Below, piece by piece: positions 6,945 through 8,130 of a stretch of DNA of 8,130 nt (position 1 is its first letter; each line of letters starts with the position of its first letter). The DNA comes from Chloroflexota bacterium (lineage in GTDB: Bacteria > Chloroflexota > Anaerolineae > Caldilineales > Caldilineaceae). Made by a program: the position numbers and the translations under genes. A model generated the notes under the pieces. It saw nothing but the letters and a program-made list of their open reading frames with translations. It ran no database searches and was not told the DNA's origin. The stretch is taken from assembly GCA_003577005.1 (NCBI GenBank), contig QEUW01000353.1, positions 1-8,130 of the forward strand. Direction: 5' to 3'.

Positions 6945-6968
6945 CCAGCCGGAATCATCACCGGCTGG
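6945..6968 (-). terminator. Hairpin just after the stop of the upstream paralogue
   Basis: CCAGCCGG-N8-CCGGCTGG is a perfect 8-bp inverted repeat one base past the stop codon of the minus-strand gene above it, in the 96-base gap between the two paralogues. No T run follows on the minus strand, so it is not a canonical intrinsic terminator. It may be a weak terminator or a stabiliser of the 3' end. No clear promoter was seen in the gap, so the two paralogues may share a transcript. Confidence 0.4.
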
Positions 6969-6969
6969 T

Positions 6970-8130
6970 TCACTGCCAGACGGACAGTTCAGCGTCAAGC
7001 GGTCTAAATGGATTTTGTGCGCTCCAGTCGCGCGGCAGCAGTTGAAAGCCATGCCATTGCACTCCAAACACCGGCGTGTCCTCGGCCCGCGGCAGCCGGT
7101 GTGCCGTGACCCGGTGCCAGAGTACGATCTCGGCGCCGGCCAGACTCTCACCGTTTATGTAACCTGCCACATGGTCCGCGCATCCACCTGTTGTTGGGTT
7201 GTGGGCCGCCAGCCTCTCACAAGGGTGTGCGACAGTCACATAAAAGTCGTGCTGGTTCCACAGTTGGTCTGCCGGACCGACATAACGGTAGCCGGCCTGC
7301 TTGGGGTCCAGGTGATACGATATCGCATGACCATCGCTGTTGGTCAGTGTACCATCGCGCACCCGCCAGGACCGTTTTTTGTCGGGGTCGGTTGTACGTC
7401 CGGTCTCTGTAGTGAGCCGGGTTGTGCTTACCTCACGCCGGGTATTTGAGGTGGCAGAGTTAACCTCAAATTCCTCGACAATATCGTTGGAGCCATTGGC
7501 GCCCAAATCAAAGTCGAGTCGCCACCAGTAGTTGGTGACATAGCCAATGCCGGCCATGCCTTCCGCCTCAGTAGCGGGCACAGGCCAGCCGTGTTGGGAA
7601 TCGCGACCCTGGCGCCAGAGCCGCCCACCCTCGCCCACTTCTGGCTCGATGGTGCCATCATCTGAAAAGCGCCACTGGACGATATAGAGATGCTGGCCGA
7701 TCTGAGACACGCTAAAGAGGGTAAGGGCATCACCCTGGCGTTGTTGGGTATAGTACTTGTAGAGGTAACCGCGCGGCGCCACCTGCTTGCAAAGCAGCGA
7801 ACGGTCAGCATGATCGAGCAACAGACCATCCGGGCAATCGGCAGCGCTCAGCGCCAGCAGCCGTGTATCGCCTAGCCCTGGCTCGCTCCCGTGATAGAAG
7901 GTGGCGCCATCGTCGTAGATCACTTCGATCTGGACCACGCTCGCTTCTCGCAAGACCTTCTGGCGCTGGCCTCCCGGCGGGGTATAGTGGATGTTGCTCA
8001 GGACAACACCCTCGTGGGTGCGCACACTCCAACACAGATCCCAGCGTGCGCCGGTGGGTAGGGTCTCTTCCAAGTAGGTGCCCGTGGTGCAGACGCCGCT
8101 CTGCGCCCGTGTGTCCGCCAACTGCCACAT
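6970..8130 (-). CDS. Catalytically degenerate copper amine oxidase paralogue, N-terminus outside window
   Basis: 386 codons are visible. The ATG at the window edge is probably internal, because the paralogue next door has a signal helix before the equivalent position; the true start lies beyond 8130. The whole chain aligns with residues about 48-410 of the neighbouring protein, roughly half identical by eye, with shared blocks such as TPPGG, WRLDFDLG, DFYVT and PRDW. Yet the catalytic positions are changed (numbered from the edge ATG): His80 for the base Asp, His147 for the topaquinone Tyr, Tyr197 and Thr199 for the two histidines of HxH, and Arg345 for the third copper His, with a His just before it. 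There is no frameshift or internal stop, so this looks like a maintained pseudoenzyme rather than a decaying gene. It ends straight after the catalytic domain and lacks the dockerin, cohesin-like and YLPLI parts. A binding, structural or regulatory role is likely; the ligand is unknown. Confidence 0.85.
   Translation of the reverse strand: MWQLADTRAQSGVCTTGTYLEETLPTGARWDLCWSVRTHEGVVLSNIHYTPPGGQRQKVLREASVVQIEVIYDDGATFYHGSEPGLGDTRLLALSAADCPDGLLLDHADRSLLCKQVAPRGYLYKYYTQQRQGDALTLFSVSQIGQHLYIVQWRFSDDGTIEPEVGEGGRLWRQGRDSQHGWPVPATEAEGMAGIGYVTNYWWRLDFDLGANGSNDIVEEFEVNSATSNTRREVSTTRLTTETGRTTDPDKKRSWRVRDGTLTNSDGHAISYHLDPKQAGYRYVGPADQLWNQHDFYVTVAHPCERLAAHNPTTGGCADHVAGYINGESLAGAEIVLWHRVTAHRLPRAEDTPVFGVQWHGFQLLPRDWSAQNPFRPLDAELSVWQ

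Noticed and set aside
7374..7382. Run of T (A on the minus strand) in the second amine oxidase gene as a frameshift site
   Set aside because: It encodes a Lys-Lys pair in a frame that stays aligned with the paralogue on both sides, so no frameshift is needed.
6844..7449. 201-residue plus-strand open frame opposite the amine oxidase genes
   Set aside because: It lies antisense across two well-supported genes and their gap, is rich in residues expected from a reversed GC-rich frame, and shows no domain.
8128..8130. ATG at the window edge as the start of the second amine oxidase gene
   Set aside because: The neighbouring paralogue has a signal helix before the equivalent position; this one would begin without an export signal only a few residues before the shared domain, so the gene most likely continues outside the window.

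Overview
The window looks like a chromosomal segment from a moderately GC-rich bacterium, most plausibly a member of the Chloroflexota. This placement is an inference. It rests on a Ser/Thr kinase fused to a STAND ATPase and a TPR array, an FHA-containing transcription factor, large secreted enzymes carrying dockerin and cohesin-like modules, and a C-terminal YLPLI-type tail, a combination I associate with that phylum. No rRNA, tRNA, CRISPR array or transposase gene was found.

Layout: (1) 2-376 (+) is the C-terminal part of a short-chain dehydrogenase/reductase cut by the left edge. (2) 377-836 is non-coding and AT-richer; it ends in a good sigma70-type promoter (TTGAGG-N17-TATAAT) whose -35 box is overlapped by a 7-bp dyad. 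(3) 837-4178 (+) encodes a 1113-residue protein with an apparently active Ser/Thr kinase domain, an NB-ARC-like STAND ATPase and a TPR array with a strict 40-residue period. (4) 4181-4810 (+), two bases downstream, encodes an FHA domain fused to an OmpR/PhoB-type winged helix. (5) 4808-4944 is a small inverted-repeat element (MITE-like) that fills the gap between two converging genes. (6) 4948-6873 (-) encodes a secreted or membrane-anchored protein with a copper amine oxidase catalytic domain, a dockerin-like module, a cohesin-like module and a YLPLI tail. (7) 6970-8130 (-), cut by the right edge, encodes a paralogue of that catalytic domain in which every catalytic position I could align has been replaced.

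How the parts may work together: the kinase-STAND-TPR protein and the FHA-winged-helix protein look like a two-gene signalling unit. The TPR/STAND part would sense a ligand, the kinase would phosphorylate threonine, and the FHA domain would read that mark and place the winged helix on DNA. The minus-strand pair is a tandem duplication of a copper amine oxidase module: one copy keeps the active-site residues and has gained extracellular assembly modules, and the other is an intact but catalytically stripped pseudoenzyme.

The points most worth a second look are the dead and live amine oxidase tandem, the amine oxidase-dockerin-cohesin architecture, and the self-contained kinase/STAND plus FHA-regulator operon.
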